A stretch of DNA of 64,000 nt from Paenibacillus sp. UNC499MF (GTDB lineage Bacteria; Bacillota; Bacilli; Paenibacillales; NBRC-103111), in the NCBI RefSeq assembly GCF_900107975.1, contig NZ_FNVF01000003.1:129155-193154 (forward strand), given 5' to 3'. The notes beneath the pieces were generated by a model. That model saw nothing but the letters and a program-made list of their open reading frames with translations, was not told where the DNA came from and ran no database searches. Below are positions 1-8,849 of this stretch, one piece after another. A program made the position numbers and the translations under genes. How positions within the stretch are numbered: the stretch's first letter is position 1; every line of letters begins with the position of its first letter.

Positions 1-306
1 ACAGTTCATAAAGTTGGTAACCAGTAGAGTCGAAAACGGCGGCAGCGACCACATCATAAACTGGGAGCCGGCAATAATCAGACAAGCCAGCGCCAAAATC
101 TGCTTTTCGCTATAACGGTTTAATAATAGAGTCGCAACCGGCACTCCCACGAGAAACCCGATAGAGCCCCAGAAAACAAGCTGGCCTCCCATCGTGTATG
201 TAACATCATAGTGCTTTAAAATTTGCGGTAAAACGGAACCGATCGTGGTGATGACCAGTCCCGCCAGAAAATACATCACGTAGGATGCTTGTGCAAAACG
301 TTTCAA
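1..306 (-). CDS. MFS transporter, N-terminal fragment
   Basis: The reading frame begins at a TTG (position 306) with an AGGAG about 10 bases upstream and stays open to the window edge, so only the first 102 residues are present. The protein starts MKRFAQASYVMYFLAG and shows three hydrophobic segments (about residues 8-28, 42-62, 72-92). A hydrophilic loop containing LLLNRYSEKQ follows the second segment, as in the cytoplasmic loop 2-3 of major facilitator proteins. It is probably a 12-helix secondary transporter; the substrate cannot be told from this fragment. It is transcribed away from the efflux operon at 0.5-9.6 kb. Confidence 0.7.
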   Translation of the reverse strand, partial: MKRFAQASYVMYFLAGLVITTIGSVLPQILKHYDVTYTMGGQLVFWGSIGFLVGVPVATLLLNRYSEKQILALACLIIAGSQFMMWSLPPFSTLLVTNFMNC

Positions 307-416
307 CTCCGACTCACTCCTCTATCGACAGGGCGGGTTCTTTCCGGTCCTAACGCCCGATCGTATGCTGGTTAAGCGTTCTTATCCCTGTTTCTCCGGA
401 TTAACGCGTCCCCTCT

Positions 417-445
417 ATGCTAGTAAAGGAAGCGGAATTTTACAA
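417..445 (-). promoter_or_regulatory. Predicted SigA promoter of the MFS gene
   Basis: On the minus strand TTGTAA (-35, 445-440), a 17-base spacer and TAGCAT (-10, 422-417) lie about 110 bases upstream of the TTG start. The hexamers are imperfect, so the call is moderate. Confidence 0.4.
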
Positions 446-516
446 CGAAAAATTTTTTCTCAAAAATTTACAATAGGAGAAAGTCATTATTTTATTACGC
501 CATGAAGTTTTTTCTT

Positions 517-547
517 AAAAAAACGCCGCTCCCCGGCGGCGTTTTAT
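517..547 (-). terminator. Rho-independent terminator after the efflux operon
   Basis: AAAACGCCG and CGGCGTTTT arms enclose a short C-rich loop. On the minus strand the hairpin ends in a T-rich tract, 20 bases after the stop codon of the exported 751-aa protein. The A/T flanks are symmetrical, so it could work in both directions. Confidence 0.75.
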
Positions 548-567
548 CGTGATTTCGGCTGCGGCAG

Positions 568-2823
568 TCAGCCCTGAATTGTTTTGATCAGGCGTCTCAC
601 GGGACCGTTCGGAGTTTCAATCACTTCATAGATATTAAAATGGGCTCCGGAGCTGAACTGCTCCGATTTGACATCGTTGAAGAAGAACGTCTGCTTCCCG
701 GATACGAGGCGGCCGGTACCCAGGAACGGAACCGTCTGACTGGCCAGAGAGCGATTGTCGGGATCAAGCAGTTCGATTTCCATTTTGGAGAAGTTCGAAT
801 CGACGATCACCTGCTCTTTGCGCGTAATCGTCATGTCCAGAATCAGCTTGTAGGTGTACTGGGCATCGGTCTTCGTGCTGTAAGTCCAGCCGACCGTGGA
901 ATCGTTAAACGCAACCTCGAACGGATAGAACGACACCGGCCCGCTCTCCGCCTCCGCCTGGAAGGCGACCTTGTAGGAACCGAGCGACATTTTGTCGGCG
1001 TCGGTGACCGTCATGGCAAGCGTTTCCGACTTGTCCGACGGCGGGATCATATAGGAGTAGCTCACCACCGCGGCGGTGCCCGGAAGAATTCTTGCGGCTG
1101 CCGACGACTGGCGCGTGCCCGCATAGACGAGCCCGTCCGGCGTGGTCAGTTCCATGCCGAGCTGCGGCAAATCCAGCGTCTTGACGGATGTGTTCGTGAA
1201 CTTGTACTTGGCGACGGCGGTCTGATAGCCGAACTCTTCGTTCTCGTGCTTGTGGAATTCCACAAGCGAAACGCCGAGCCCCGCTTCCAAGGCCCCGCCC
1301 GGAAGCGGCAGCTTCCCGCCAAGGGTGTACGGCTGGGCGGCCGCATAGTCACCGCCCTTGCCGGAATCCGCCTTGGCGAGGGAGAGTGCGGCCGCGGGCA
1401 CGTATCCAGCCGCCGTCTTGTCGGAGGCCGGCGACACTCCGGCGGCGGTGGAAGAGCCCCCCGAAGCGGCGGCTTTGCCCGCGGACGTGGTTCCGCCGCC
1501 CGCGGACGTTCCGGCGGTCGAAGCGGACGCCTTCGCGTCCGCGGCGGACATGCCGGACGTGCCGGCCGCATCGGCCGAGCCGGTTGATCCGGCGGCGCTC
1601 CCGGCCTCCGTCTCCTTCGCGAGCAGCAGCAGCTCGATCGCGTCTTTGGAGACGCCCCCCGGCAGGGACGCGGTGTAGCGGTATGAGGCCGCCTCGTCCG
1701 GGGCGAGGAAAGCCGAGGACGGCTTTGCGTCGATCACGCCGTCAACGGTCGCCCGGCTGCCGAACTGGTATACGGCGGACAAATCCGGAAGCGGAACGTG
1801 TTCTTTGCTCGTATTCCGGAATTCGACCACGGTCTGCACGGTCGTTCCGTCTGTTTTGGCGTTGACCACCGCGCTCCGGTACGTCAGCTCAAGTCCGTCC
1901 CCGTTTATGTAGGGGATAGCGTCCCCTACGCCGGCGGCAGCGGTTCGCTCGGGCAGCGGAACGGTTCCGATCGTGAAGGTGCCCCCGCTGTTTTTCGCGC
2001 CAAGCACGAGTTTCAGACCCGTTCCGGACGACTGGCTGCCCGCTCCGGACGTTTTCACTGTCAGGGTAGCCGGCTCCTGCGGCTCCAGCAGGGCATCCCC
2101 TCCGCTCACGACGGCAGCCGCGTAAGTGCGGCCCTTGGCGTCCTGCACGGACAGCAGGACGTTGTCGTTCCATTTGAAAGCTGTCGTGCCCTGATTGACA
2201 ACCGTCAAATGGGTGTACAGCTCCTGACCGCTGTCGCGGTTCCAGCGGATGGAATCCTTCGCGACAATTGTCACTGCGGCATCCTCGGGCAGCGACGCGT
2301 CCGCTTCGTTAAGCTGGACGCGAACAGGCTTACCGGAGGAAGGCGCCGCGGCCGCCGCAAGCGGCAGGCTGCCTATGCCCGCCCCCTTCGAGATTCCGTC
2401 CGAAGCCCAGCGGTTCAGCGAAAGCTTCAAGCTCTCAAGCGAAGCCTGCGAGGAAACGTCGGCCGAATAAAGGTAGCGTCCCGTCGAAGCCGGCCAAACC
2501 CGGGCGGAGGATGTGCCGCTGAGCTTCGGTGTATATTTACTTCCGTCAGGAGCGTTCACGCTTACCGCAAACGCGTTAAGATCAGCGGTGCCGCTTCCTT
2601 CGTTGTGCAGCACCAGCGTGAAGTGCAGGGAGCTTTTCCCCGTTCCCTTGGCTAAGGATACGTCTTCTACGGTAAAGTAAACGTTCGGCGATACGAATAT
2701 CCCTGCCGCCCCTGCGGAAACCGTACCGGTAAAAGAACCGGACCAGCCGGCGGATGAGATGGCGACGGCGGCCGTAAGCGTGACGAGCAGCTTCGGAAGC
2801 TTGTTGCATTTGTCTTTTTCCAC
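568..2823 (-). CDS. Large exported protein of the efflux operon, unknown function
   Basis: 751 residues starting at GTG 2823, with AGGAGG 7 bases upstream. Residues 1-38 look like a Sec signal peptide (basic start, then LLVTLTAAVAISSAG, small residues before the mature part). The mature protein has several beta-rich modules of about 100-130 residues with a pattern like 'F.LVLHNEGSGTADL' and 'VEFRNTSKEHVPL', reminiscent of DUF4352-type immunoglobulin-like domains, separated around residues 395-480 by an Ala/Ser/Gly/Thr-rich linker. It lacks an LPxTG or SLH motif. It is the last gene after the ABC permease, so it probably works outside the membrane with the MacAB-like pump or is exported by it. 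I do not recognise a named family. Confidence 0.6.
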   Translation of the reverse strand: MEKDKCNKLPKLLVTLTAAVAISSAGWSGSFTGTVSAGAAGIFVSPNVYFTVEDVSLAKGTGKSSLHFTLVLHNEGSGTADLNAFAVSVNAPDGSKYTPKLSGTSSARVWPASTGRYLYSADVSSQASLESLKLSLNRWASDGISKGAGIGSLPLAAAAAPSSGKPVRVQLNEADASLPEDAAVTIVAKDSIRWNRDSGQELYTHLTVVNQGTTAFKWNDNVLLSVQDAKGRTYAAAVVSGGDALLEPQEPATLTVKTSGAGSQSSGTGLKLVLGAKNSGGTFTIGTVPLPERTAAAGVGDAIPYINGDGLELTYRSAVVNAKTDGTTVQTVVEFRNTSKEHVPLPDLSAVYQFGSRATVDGVIDAKPSSAFLAPDEAASYRYTASLPGGVSKDAIELLLLAKETEAGSAAGSTGSADAAGTSGMSAADAKASASTAGTSAGGGTTSAGKAAASGGSSTAAGVSPASDKTAAGYVPAAALSLAKADSGKGGDYAAAQPYTLGGKLPLPGGALEAGLGVSLVEFHKHENEEFGYQTAVAKYKFTNTSVKTLDLPQLGMELTTPDGLVYAGTRQSSAAARILPGTAAVVSYSYMIPPSDKSETLAMTVTDADKMSLGSYKVAFQAEAESGPVSFYPFEVAFNDSTVGWTYSTKTDAQYTYKLILDMTITRKEQVIVDSNFSKMEIELLDPDNRSLASQTVPFLGTGRLVSGKQTFFFNDVKSEQFSSGAHFNIYEVIETPNGPVRRLIKTIQG

Positions 2824-2855
2824 TTCGTTACCTCCTGAGATGATTTGGGGCTGAG

Positions 2856-4034
2856 TTAATCGGAGCGCAGCGCGTCGATCGGATGCAGCTTGGAAGCTTT
2901 ATTGGCCGGATAAAGGCCGAATACGACGCCGACCAGTACGGAGAACGCGAACGCATATACGCAGACGTCCAGCGACAGGCGCAGGCTCTGCTCTTTGGAA
3001 AAGAGCGGCCAGCCGTACACGATGCCGATGCCGAGCAGAAGACCGAACAAGCCTCCAAGACCGCTGATGACGGTCGCCTCTACGAGAAATTGCAGCAGAA
3101 TGCTCCGGCGTTTGGCGCCGATCGATTTGCGGATTCCGATTTCGCGTGTCCTCTCGCTTACGGTGACCAGCATGATGTTCATGATGCCGATGCCCCCTAC
3201 AAGCAGAGAAATCGCGGCTACGCTGACAAGCTGCTTGGTAAGCGTATCGGTCGCTTTCGTGCTCGCGGCGAGCAGCTCATCCTGATTAATCAGAGTAAAT
3301 CCGGTATCGGATTTGAATTTGTAAGTCAGATATGACTTCATGGTGTTCTGTGCTTTGTAAATATCTTCACGTGTCGGGGCTTCGATGTAGGTCGTGCGGA
3401 TCGTTCCGAGCTGGAATTGGCGCCGCGCCGTCTCCAGCGGTACGAGAATGGAGCTGTCTACGGAGGTGCCGCCGATATTGGAGCCTTTTTCTTTCAGCAG
3501 CCCGATCACGGTAAAAGGAATGCCTTCGATGCGGATCGTCTCTCCCACCGGATCGAGCGTTCCGAAATACGTTTTGGCGGTCTCGCTGCCGATTACGGCC
3601 ACTTTATTCCGGAACTCAAGATCCGACGGGCTTAGAAAACGCCCCGAAGCCAAATCGGCCTTGACGATATTCTGATAACGGTCGTTCGTCCCGATCACAT
3701 TGGACGTATCCTGCGTGCGGTCCGCTTTGATATGGGCTCCGTTCTTGGCCATCGTCGGCGCGATCGCGCTGATTTCGGGGAAGCCCTCGAACTGCATCAG
3801 CTCGTTGTAATCGAGCTGGGTGGCGCGGCCCATGCCGTTCACGTTCACGACGAGCAGATTCGTGCCCAGGTTCTCATACTGGGCTTTGATCTTGTCGGTC
3901 GTTCCGTTGCCCAGCGCTACGAGCGCGATGACGGAACAGACGCCGATGATCACGCCCAGCATCGTAAGAAATGTCCGGAGCGGGCTCCCGGTCACCGTTT
4001 TCATCGCCATCCGGATCAGTTCGTTGAATTTCAT
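2856..4034 (-). CDS. MacB-like ABC transporter permease
   Basis: 392 residues with the MacB/FtsX layout: one membrane helix near residues 18-40, a large extracytoplasmic MacB-type periplasmic-core-like domain (about 45-250), then three helices near 270-295, 325-350 and 360-380. The cytoplasmic stretch VSERTREIGIRKSIGAKR between helices 2 and 3 is the signature of the FtsX family. Its start codon overlaps the ATPase gene's stop by 4 bases (ATGA), indicating translational coupling. It presumably forms the homodimeric membrane part of a mechanotransmission-type efflux or lipoprotein/peptide export pump with the following ATPase and adaptor. Confidence 0.88.
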   Translation of the reverse strand: MKFNELIRMAMKTVTGSPLRTFLTMLGVIIGVCSVIALVALGNGTTDKIKAQYENLGTNLLVVNVNGMGRATQLDYNELMQFEGFPEISAIAPTMAKNGAHIKADRTQDTSNVIGTNDRYQNIVKADLASGRFLSPSDLEFRNKVAVIGSETAKTYFGTLDPVGETIRIEGIPFTVIGLLKEKGSNIGGTSVDSSILVPLETARRQFQLGTIRTTYIEAPTREDIYKAQNTMKSYLTYKFKSDTGFTLINQDELLAASTKATDTLTKQLVSVAAISLLVGGIGIMNIMLVTVSERTREIGIRKSIGAKRRSILLQFLVEATVISGLGGLFGLLLGIGIVYGWPLFSKEQSLRLSLDVCVYAFAFSVLVGVVFGLYPANKASKLHPIDALRSD

Positions 4035-4741
4035 GAGGGCACCCCCTGTGCCGCCTGCGGCAGGCTCAGCCGGTCTCCTACGATTTCACCGTCCCGGATG
4101 GACACGACGCGCTTCGCGCAATCCGCGATATGCAGATCGTGCGTGATCAGCACGATGGTGTGTCCCAGCCCGTTCAGTTCCAGAATGAGCTCCAGCACTT
4201 CCTGCCCGGTCCGCGTATCCAGCGCGCCCGTCGGCTCGTCGGCCAGCAGCAGGGGCGGCGACAAGGTAAGGGAACGTGCTATGGCCACGCGCTGCTGCTG
4301 GCCTCCCGACAGCTCGCTGGGCTTGTGGTGCTCCCGCCCTTTCATGCCGAGCTTCTCCAGCACAGATCTCGCTTTCTCCGCCCGCTGCTTGGCGGGAAGT
4401 CCCGCGTAGATCATCGGCAGCTCCACGTTTTCGAGAGCGGACAGCCGGGGAAGCAGGTTAAACTGCTGAAAAATAAATCCGATCTTGCGGTTGCGTAGTT
4501 CCGACAGCTGATTGTCCGATAAGCGCTCGGTCTGGACACCGTCGAGAAAGTAGCTGCCGGTCGTCGGGACGTCCAGGAGCCCCAATGTATTCATCAGCGT
4601 GGATTTCCCGGAACCGCTCGGGCCTACGATGGCCACAAATTCTCCGGCGGCGACAGACAAGTCCAGCTCTTTCAGAATCGTCAGCTCCTGGGCGCCTTGG
4701 CGATATACTTTCGTAATGCCTTGAAGTTCAATCATATTCAT
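4031..4741 (-). CDS. MacB/LolD-family ABC transporter ATPase
   Basis: 236 residues with all ABC motifs: Walker A GPSGSGKST (about 40-48), Q-loop IFQQFNLLPRLSALENVELP, signature LSGGQQQRVAIARSL (about 141-155), Walker B LLLADEPTGALD and the H-loop THD. The extended 'NRKIGFIFQQFNLLPRL' and 'DEPTGALDTRTG' stretches are typical of the LolD/MacB group. GGAGG lies 8 bases before ATG 4741. It energises the MacB-like permease encoded immediately downstream. Confidence 0.92.
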   Translation of the reverse strand: MNMIELQGITKVYRQGAQELTILKELDLSVAAGEFVAIVGPSGSGKSTLMNTLGLLDVPTTGSYFLDGVQTERLSDNQLSELRNRKIGFIFQQFNLLPRLSALENVELPMIYAGLPAKQRAEKARSVLEKLGMKGREHHKPSELSGGQQQRVAIARSLTLSPPLLLADEPTGALDTRTGQEVLELILELNGLGHTIVLITHDLHIADCAKRVVSIRDGEIVGDRLSLPQAAQGVPS

Positions 4742-4768
4742 GCCAATTACCTCCTTGACCGACCTGCC

Positions 4769-6484
4769 TTATCTCGTCTGGTTTGCACGCTGGCCTCCCG
4801 CGCCTGAACCGCCCGGACCTCCTTGACCGCCTGCGGGGAATCCGCCTCCGCCCCCGCCTTGGAAGCCTGCGCCCCCCTGGCCTCCCTGGCCGCCTTGATA
4901 CTGCTGCCTCAGCCGGTCTATCTCCTGCTGGCTCATTTTGGTCTGTTGGGTTTTCTGCGGTACCACGACCGTGTCGCCTTCTTTCAATCCTTCGGTGATC
5001 TCCACTTGGGTCGTACTGCGGATGCCGATCTTCACTTCGTGCTGCGGTTCCAGCGTGCCGTCCGCTTTTTTGAGGATGACATACCGTTTGCCCTGCCGTG
5101 CCTGAAGAGCTTCCGGGGACACATACAGGACACCCGTTTTATTTTCGATCAAAATGTTCGCGGTCGCCGTCATGCCGTATTTCAGTTCGTTTGTATTTTT
5201 GACCGCCAGAATCACGTCATAGAACGTCACCCCGTTGGTCGTCGTTCCCATGCTGGAGATTTGCGTCACTTCGCCTTCGAATTTTTTCCCCTGCAGCGAA
5301 TCGACCGACACTTCCGCCTTCATACCGGTTTTGATCGCATTGAGGTCGAGCTCGTCCACCTGGACCGGCAGCTGCATCATGTCCATGTTTGCCACGGCAC
5401 CGAATTCAAAGGCGTTTTTCACCTTGGCCCCCGGTGTCAGGCTTGCCAGGATGTTTTCCTTCGTATTGACAAAATCGGTCGAGAACACGCCGTCAAAAGG
5501 CGCCTTCACCACCAGATCGGCCACTTTGTCCCTCGCTTCCTGCACGGCCAGCTTCTGCTGCTCCAGCGCTGCTTCCTTGTCGGAAATGTCGCTCTGGATC
5601 GTATCGTTCTCCAGTACCGCCACGCTGTCTCCCGCTTTCACGGCGCTCCCCGACTTGTTCGGAAGCGAAGAGACGGTGCCCTGCACACCCGCAACGACCG
5701 CAGCCGTTTTGGCGTATTCCAGTGTGCTTTCAGCCGCCGCTTCCACCGGTACGCTGCCGATCCGTGCGGATGCTTTCACTTTAAGCCCGGCATCAAGCGT
5801 GCCGTCGTTTTGAATGCGGATCTGCACTTCAAGCGCTTTTCCACCCTTTCCGTCGGACTTGGCCGTTTTGTTTACGGTGTCTACCCGGCCTGTTTTGGTT
5901 AGCGAAAATCCGTCGACAGCCAGATCGATTTCTTCTCCACTGCGCAGCTGCAAAGCTTCTTCGTAAGGAAAAAGCGCAGTCGCCAGCAGATTGGCCGTAT
6001 CGTTAACCGTCGCGATCTTTGTATTTTTATTGACGCTTGAACCGATTTCAATGTTGGGAGTCAGCACAAGCTGACCGCCGATTGGTGCCGAAGCTCCCAT
6101 GTTGGCCTGCTGCTGCCGCAGCTCGGCGATCTGCTTTTCGATGTCCGCCTGGGTCATCAGCGCTTTTTCTAAATTATTTTCCAGTGTGGGGCTGCTCAGC
6201 TCCACAAGGACTTCTCCAGCTTTAACGGGCTGATTCCGCGTAAGGTGCATCGCTTTAATCGTGGCGTCCGCAGGAGAGACAATCGTCTGTTTTTCCTTCG
6301 GTTCGAATTGGGCTGTCCCTGATACGGTAGAACGGATATCGCCTTTTTTGACGGCAACCGTGACCTCTTGAGCGGCGGCACCCGCCATCGGTTTTTTAAC
6401 GGCTCCGAACGCAAAATAGCCTCCGGCTCCGACCAGCAGAACGCCGGCCAAGCTTATTCCGATTAGTTTACCTGACCATTTCAT
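4769..6484 (-). CDS. MacA/HlyD-type membrane fusion adaptor protein
   Basis: 571 residues. An N-terminal membrane anchor (about 8-27, LIGISLAGVLLVGAGGYFAFG) is followed by a biotinyl-lipoyl-like hairpin half, a coiled-coil-compatible segment (about 105-135, LEKALMTQADIEKQIAELRQ), a second lipoyl half near 270-340 and beta-barrel domains. The C-terminus (after about 525) is a Gly/Gln-rich low-complexity tail of unusual length. In Gram-positive bacteria such adaptors attach to MacB-like pumps. It sits three bases after the preceding gene and 27 bases before the ATPase gene, so all belong to one transcript. Confidence 0.85.
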   Translation of the reverse strand: MKWSGKLIGISLAGVLLVGAGGYFAFGAVKKPMAGAAAQEVTVAVKKGDIRSTVSGTAQFEPKEKQTIVSPADATIKAMHLTRNQPVKAGEVLVELSSPTLENNLEKALMTQADIEKQIAELRQQQANMGASAPIGGQLVLTPNIEIGSSVNKNTKIATVNDTANLLATALFPYEEALQLRSGEEIDLAVDGFSLTKTGRVDTVNKTAKSDGKGGKALEVQIRIQNDGTLDAGLKVKASARIGSVPVEAAAESTLEYAKTAAVVAGVQGTVSSLPNKSGSAVKAGDSVAVLENDTIQSDISDKEAALEQQKLAVQEARDKVADLVVKAPFDGVFSTDFVNTKENILASLTPGAKVKNAFEFGAVANMDMMQLPVQVDELDLNAIKTGMKAEVSVDSLQGKKFEGEVTQISSMGTTTNGVTFYDVILAVKNTNELKYGMTATANILIENKTGVLYVSPEALQARQGKRYVILKKADGTLEPQHEVKIGIRSTTQVEITEGLKEGDTVVVPQKTQQTKMSQQEIDRLRQQYQGGQGGQGGAGFQGGGGGGFPAGGQGGPGGSGAGGQRANQTR

Positions 6485-6487
6485 CGC

Positions 6488-7171
6488 TTATTTGTCCCTC
6501 CCTGTTATGGTCGCTGTTTTTAGAGCGTTAAGCATTTGCAGTGTCTGCTGCTCCAGGCTTAGTTCCGGCTCGTTCCGGACCGGGCCGCAGTCCAGTTGCC
6601 GGTCAGCCGGAGATCCGCCGGCCGGCTCTTTTTCTCCGTCCGAAACGCCTTCGTAAAAATCGGGAGCGGTCTCGCCGCAATGCTCCCGGTTTCTTCCGGT
6701 TTCGAGGGCGCGTCTCTGCAAACTTCGTTTGGCGTCGTCCGCAAAAATCTTCTCGAACCTGTCCCGCTGCCTCCCCGTGAGCAGGTGCTTGGCTTCCTCA
6801 CTCTCCTCCTGCGTCATTTCACCTTGGCCGATACTGCGCCGAACGATGCCGGCAAGCTGTTCCGCTTGCGATGGGGTGAGTGAAAAGTCCGGTTCTTTGC
6901 CGACTTCGAGCAGTGTGGCGCAAAACAAGACGAGAAGGCGTTCCCTGCTCGTCTGTACGGCAGGCTCCGTATTCTCATAAAGATCCCCGCCTTGATAGGC
7001 GGCAGTCCCGCCTGCCGCGTCATCCGGCTTCAAAGCGGATAACGCGAAAGTATCGGGTTCCGGCAACCCCGCAGGAGAAGGCCCATTCCCCGCAATCGCA
7101 AACGTAAACGCAAGAGGCAGCAGGCAAGCCGCCCCTATCCAGCCCGAATACAGCTTCCGGCGAAAATCCAT
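6488..7171 (-). CDS. Secreted or anchored protein of the efflux operon, unknown
   Basis: 227 residues from ATG 7171, preceded by GGAGGGGG. The N-terminus (RRKLYSGWIGAACLLPLAFTFAIAG) is a signal peptide or anchor. The mature part is hydrophilic and acidic, with helical segments around 'LTPSQAEQLAGIVRRSIGQGEMTQEESEEAKHLL' (residues about 98-131), and two cysteines late in the chain. I do not recognise a family. Its position between the sensor kinase gene and the adaptor suggests an accessory or sensing role for the pump. A terminator-like hairpin just before its ribosome binding site separates it from the kinase gene. Confidence 0.6.
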   Translation of the reverse strand: MDFRRKLYSGWIGAACLLPLAFTFAIAGNGPSPAGLPEPDTFALSALKPDDAAGGTAAYQGGDLYENTEPAVQTSRERLLVLFCATLLEVGKEPDFSLTPSQAEQLAGIVRRSIGQGEMTQEESEEAKHLLTGRQRDRFEKIFADDAKRSLQRRALETGRNREHCGETAPDFYEGVSDGEKEPAGGSPADRQLDCGPVRNEPELSLEQQTLQMLNALKTATITGRDK

Positions 7172-7188
7172 GGCCCCCTCCTTCAACG

Positions 7189-7216
7189 CAAAAATCCCGC
7201 CCTTAAGGGCAGGATC
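7189..7216 (-). terminator. Hairpin between sensor kinase and efflux genes
   Basis: Minus strand ATCCTGCCC-TTAA-GGGCGGGAT followed by TTTTTG: an intrinsic terminator with a short T tract, ending 18 bases before the start codon of the next gene. It could end the DUF309-RR-HK transcript or act as a leaky attenuator ahead of the pump genes. Confidence 0.6.
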
Positions 7217-7322
7217 GGTTTGACGCCGTTCAGGCGCTTGCCGGCATCCAACCTGTCCCTATGAACAGGATAAGAAATGCCTTTGATGAAAAGATGCTCG
7301 ATTTGTAAAAGGAATGTGAAAA

Positions 7323-8849
7323 TCATCCAGTAGAGGAACCGGCATCCGTCTTTCCACCCGGATACCCGCCGCTGCCGCTTACACATGGAAACTCCACGTA
7401 AAAAGAGGTGCCTTCCTCGGGCCGGCTCTGTACCGTAATGCGGCCGTTCATCGCCTCGATCAGATGCTTCACAATCGTCAGGCCGAGTCCGACGCCTTCC
7501 GTCGTTCCGCCGCGGGTCCGGTCGACTTTGTGGAATTTCTCCCAGATGCGCTGGGTTTCTTCCGCCGTCATCCCGATTCCCGTATCGCTCACGGTGAGAA
7601 CCGCTTTGTCCGCTTTCCGCTCCAGCCGGACCTTGACCGTCCCGCCTTCAGGCGTAAATTGCACCGCATTGTACAGCAAATTGTGCACAATTTGCGCGTA
7701 GCGGTCGGCATCCAGGCGGGCGAAAAGCCTCTCACCGGCCGGCACGTCGACCTCCTCGGCAAGCTCCAGCCGCTTGCGGGCGAAAATCTCCCGCATCACG
7801 TCCAGCACTTCCCCGGTCTGCGCCGCCATGTCCACCGGCCGCAGCTCGCGCAGTCCGGCTCCGTTCTGGATGCGGGCCAGATCGAGCAGCTCCTGCACGA
7901 GCCGCTCCAGACGGCGGACTTCCGACTCGCAGATCCGGAAGTAGTGGCCGTACTTGTCCGGCTCGATAATCCCGTCCCGCATGGCGGAGATGAGCCCTCT
8001 GAGCGAGGTCAGCGGGGAGCGGAGCTCGTGGGACACCTGCGCGAGAAATTCCTGGCGCGTGCCTTCCCACTCCTGGAGCCGGTCGACAACGCGGTTGAAG
8101 CTCTCCGCCAGCTCGCCTACCTCGTCCTTCGAGGTGACGGGAACGCGCAGGGACAAGTCTCCCTGCTCGATGGCCGAGGCGAGCTCGTTCATCTGCTTCA
8201 GGGGGGCCGTCATCCGGCGCGAGATGAAATAAAGCAGCAGTCCGACGGCCAGCAGCGAGAACAGGAGCGGCAGCAGGATGATCAGCCGGATGACCGAGAT
8301 CGTCTGGCGTATTTCGGCCACGGGCACCTGCAGGAAGACGACGATCGTTTCGCCTCCGATCTGGGCCGGCGCGTAGTATGTCAAGAGCGTGTCCATCGGC
8401 CGCTTGTCGCCCGGATGCCTCGCGCCCGGCGGCTGGTCGAAGAGGAAACCGGATTTGCCTTCGAGCCCGCTTCCCAGCGATTTTTCCAGAGTCGGCGGCA
8501 GCTTGAAGGTCTCGTATTCGGTGGACCCGTTCAGAATAACTCCCTTGCCGTCCACGAGAAAAATACGCCCGTTCACTCCGCGCGCGACGATCCGTGTCGC
8601 CATCCGCAGCTCCCGGGTGGACAGGGTTCCTTCCTGGAAAGGAGCCAGCAGCTTCGTTACCTCTACATACCCTTTTTTCAAAAATTCCTGCTTGTCTTTG
8701 TAAAAGAAATTTTGGAAATACATGTTCCAGAACAGGGCCAGTCCTACGAAAAACAGTACGCATACGGCGAGGAACAGAAGAAAAACCCGCAAATACAAAC
8801 TGCCGAACCGTCCCCGCCAAAACTCCAGAAGGCGCTCAGTCCTTCTCAT
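7323..8849 (-). CDS. Two-component sensor histidine kinase
   Basis: 508 residues. Transmembrane helices lie near residues 18-42 and 188-210, bracketing an extracytoplasmic sensor of about 145 residues. Then come HAMP (about 211-263), HisKA with the phospho-acceptor in QVSHELRSPLTSLRG (about 271-286), and HATPase with NLLYNAVQFTPEGG (N box), DTGIGM (G1) and GVGLGLTIVK (G2). The gene overlaps the response regulator by 14 bases. Together they probably sense a cell-envelope stress or an antimicrobial and control the pump genes directly downstream. Confidence 0.93.
   Translation of the reverse strand: MRRTERLLEFWRGRFGSLYLRVFLLFLAVCVLFFVGLALFWNMYFQNFFYKDKQEFLKKGYVEVTKLLAPFQEGTLSTRELRMATRIVARGVNGRIFLVDGKGVILNGSTEYETFKLPPTLEKSLGSGLEGKSGFLFDQPPGARHPGDKRPMDTLLTYYAPAQIGGETIVVFLQVPVAEIRQTISVIRLIILLPLLFSLLAVGLLLYFISRRMTAPLKQMNELASAIEQGDLSLRVPVTSKDEVGELAESFNRVVDRLQEWEGTRQEFLAQVSHELRSPLTSLRGLISAMRDGIIEPDKYGHYFRICESEVRRLERLVQELLDLARIQNGAGLRELRPVDMAAQTGEVLDVMREIFARKRLELAEEVDVPAGERLFARLDADRYAQIVHNLLYNAVQFTPEGGTVKVRLERKADKAVLTVSDTGIGMTAEETQRIWEKFHKVDRTRGGTTEGVGLGLTIVKHLIEAMNGRITVQSRPEEGTSFYVEFPCVSGSGGYPGGKTDAGSSTG

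Noticed and set aside
640-2655. Several long forward open frames opposite the exported-protein gene
   Set aside because: They are Arg/Gly-rich antisense shadows of a GC-rich coding region, without ribosome binding sites or plausible protein text.
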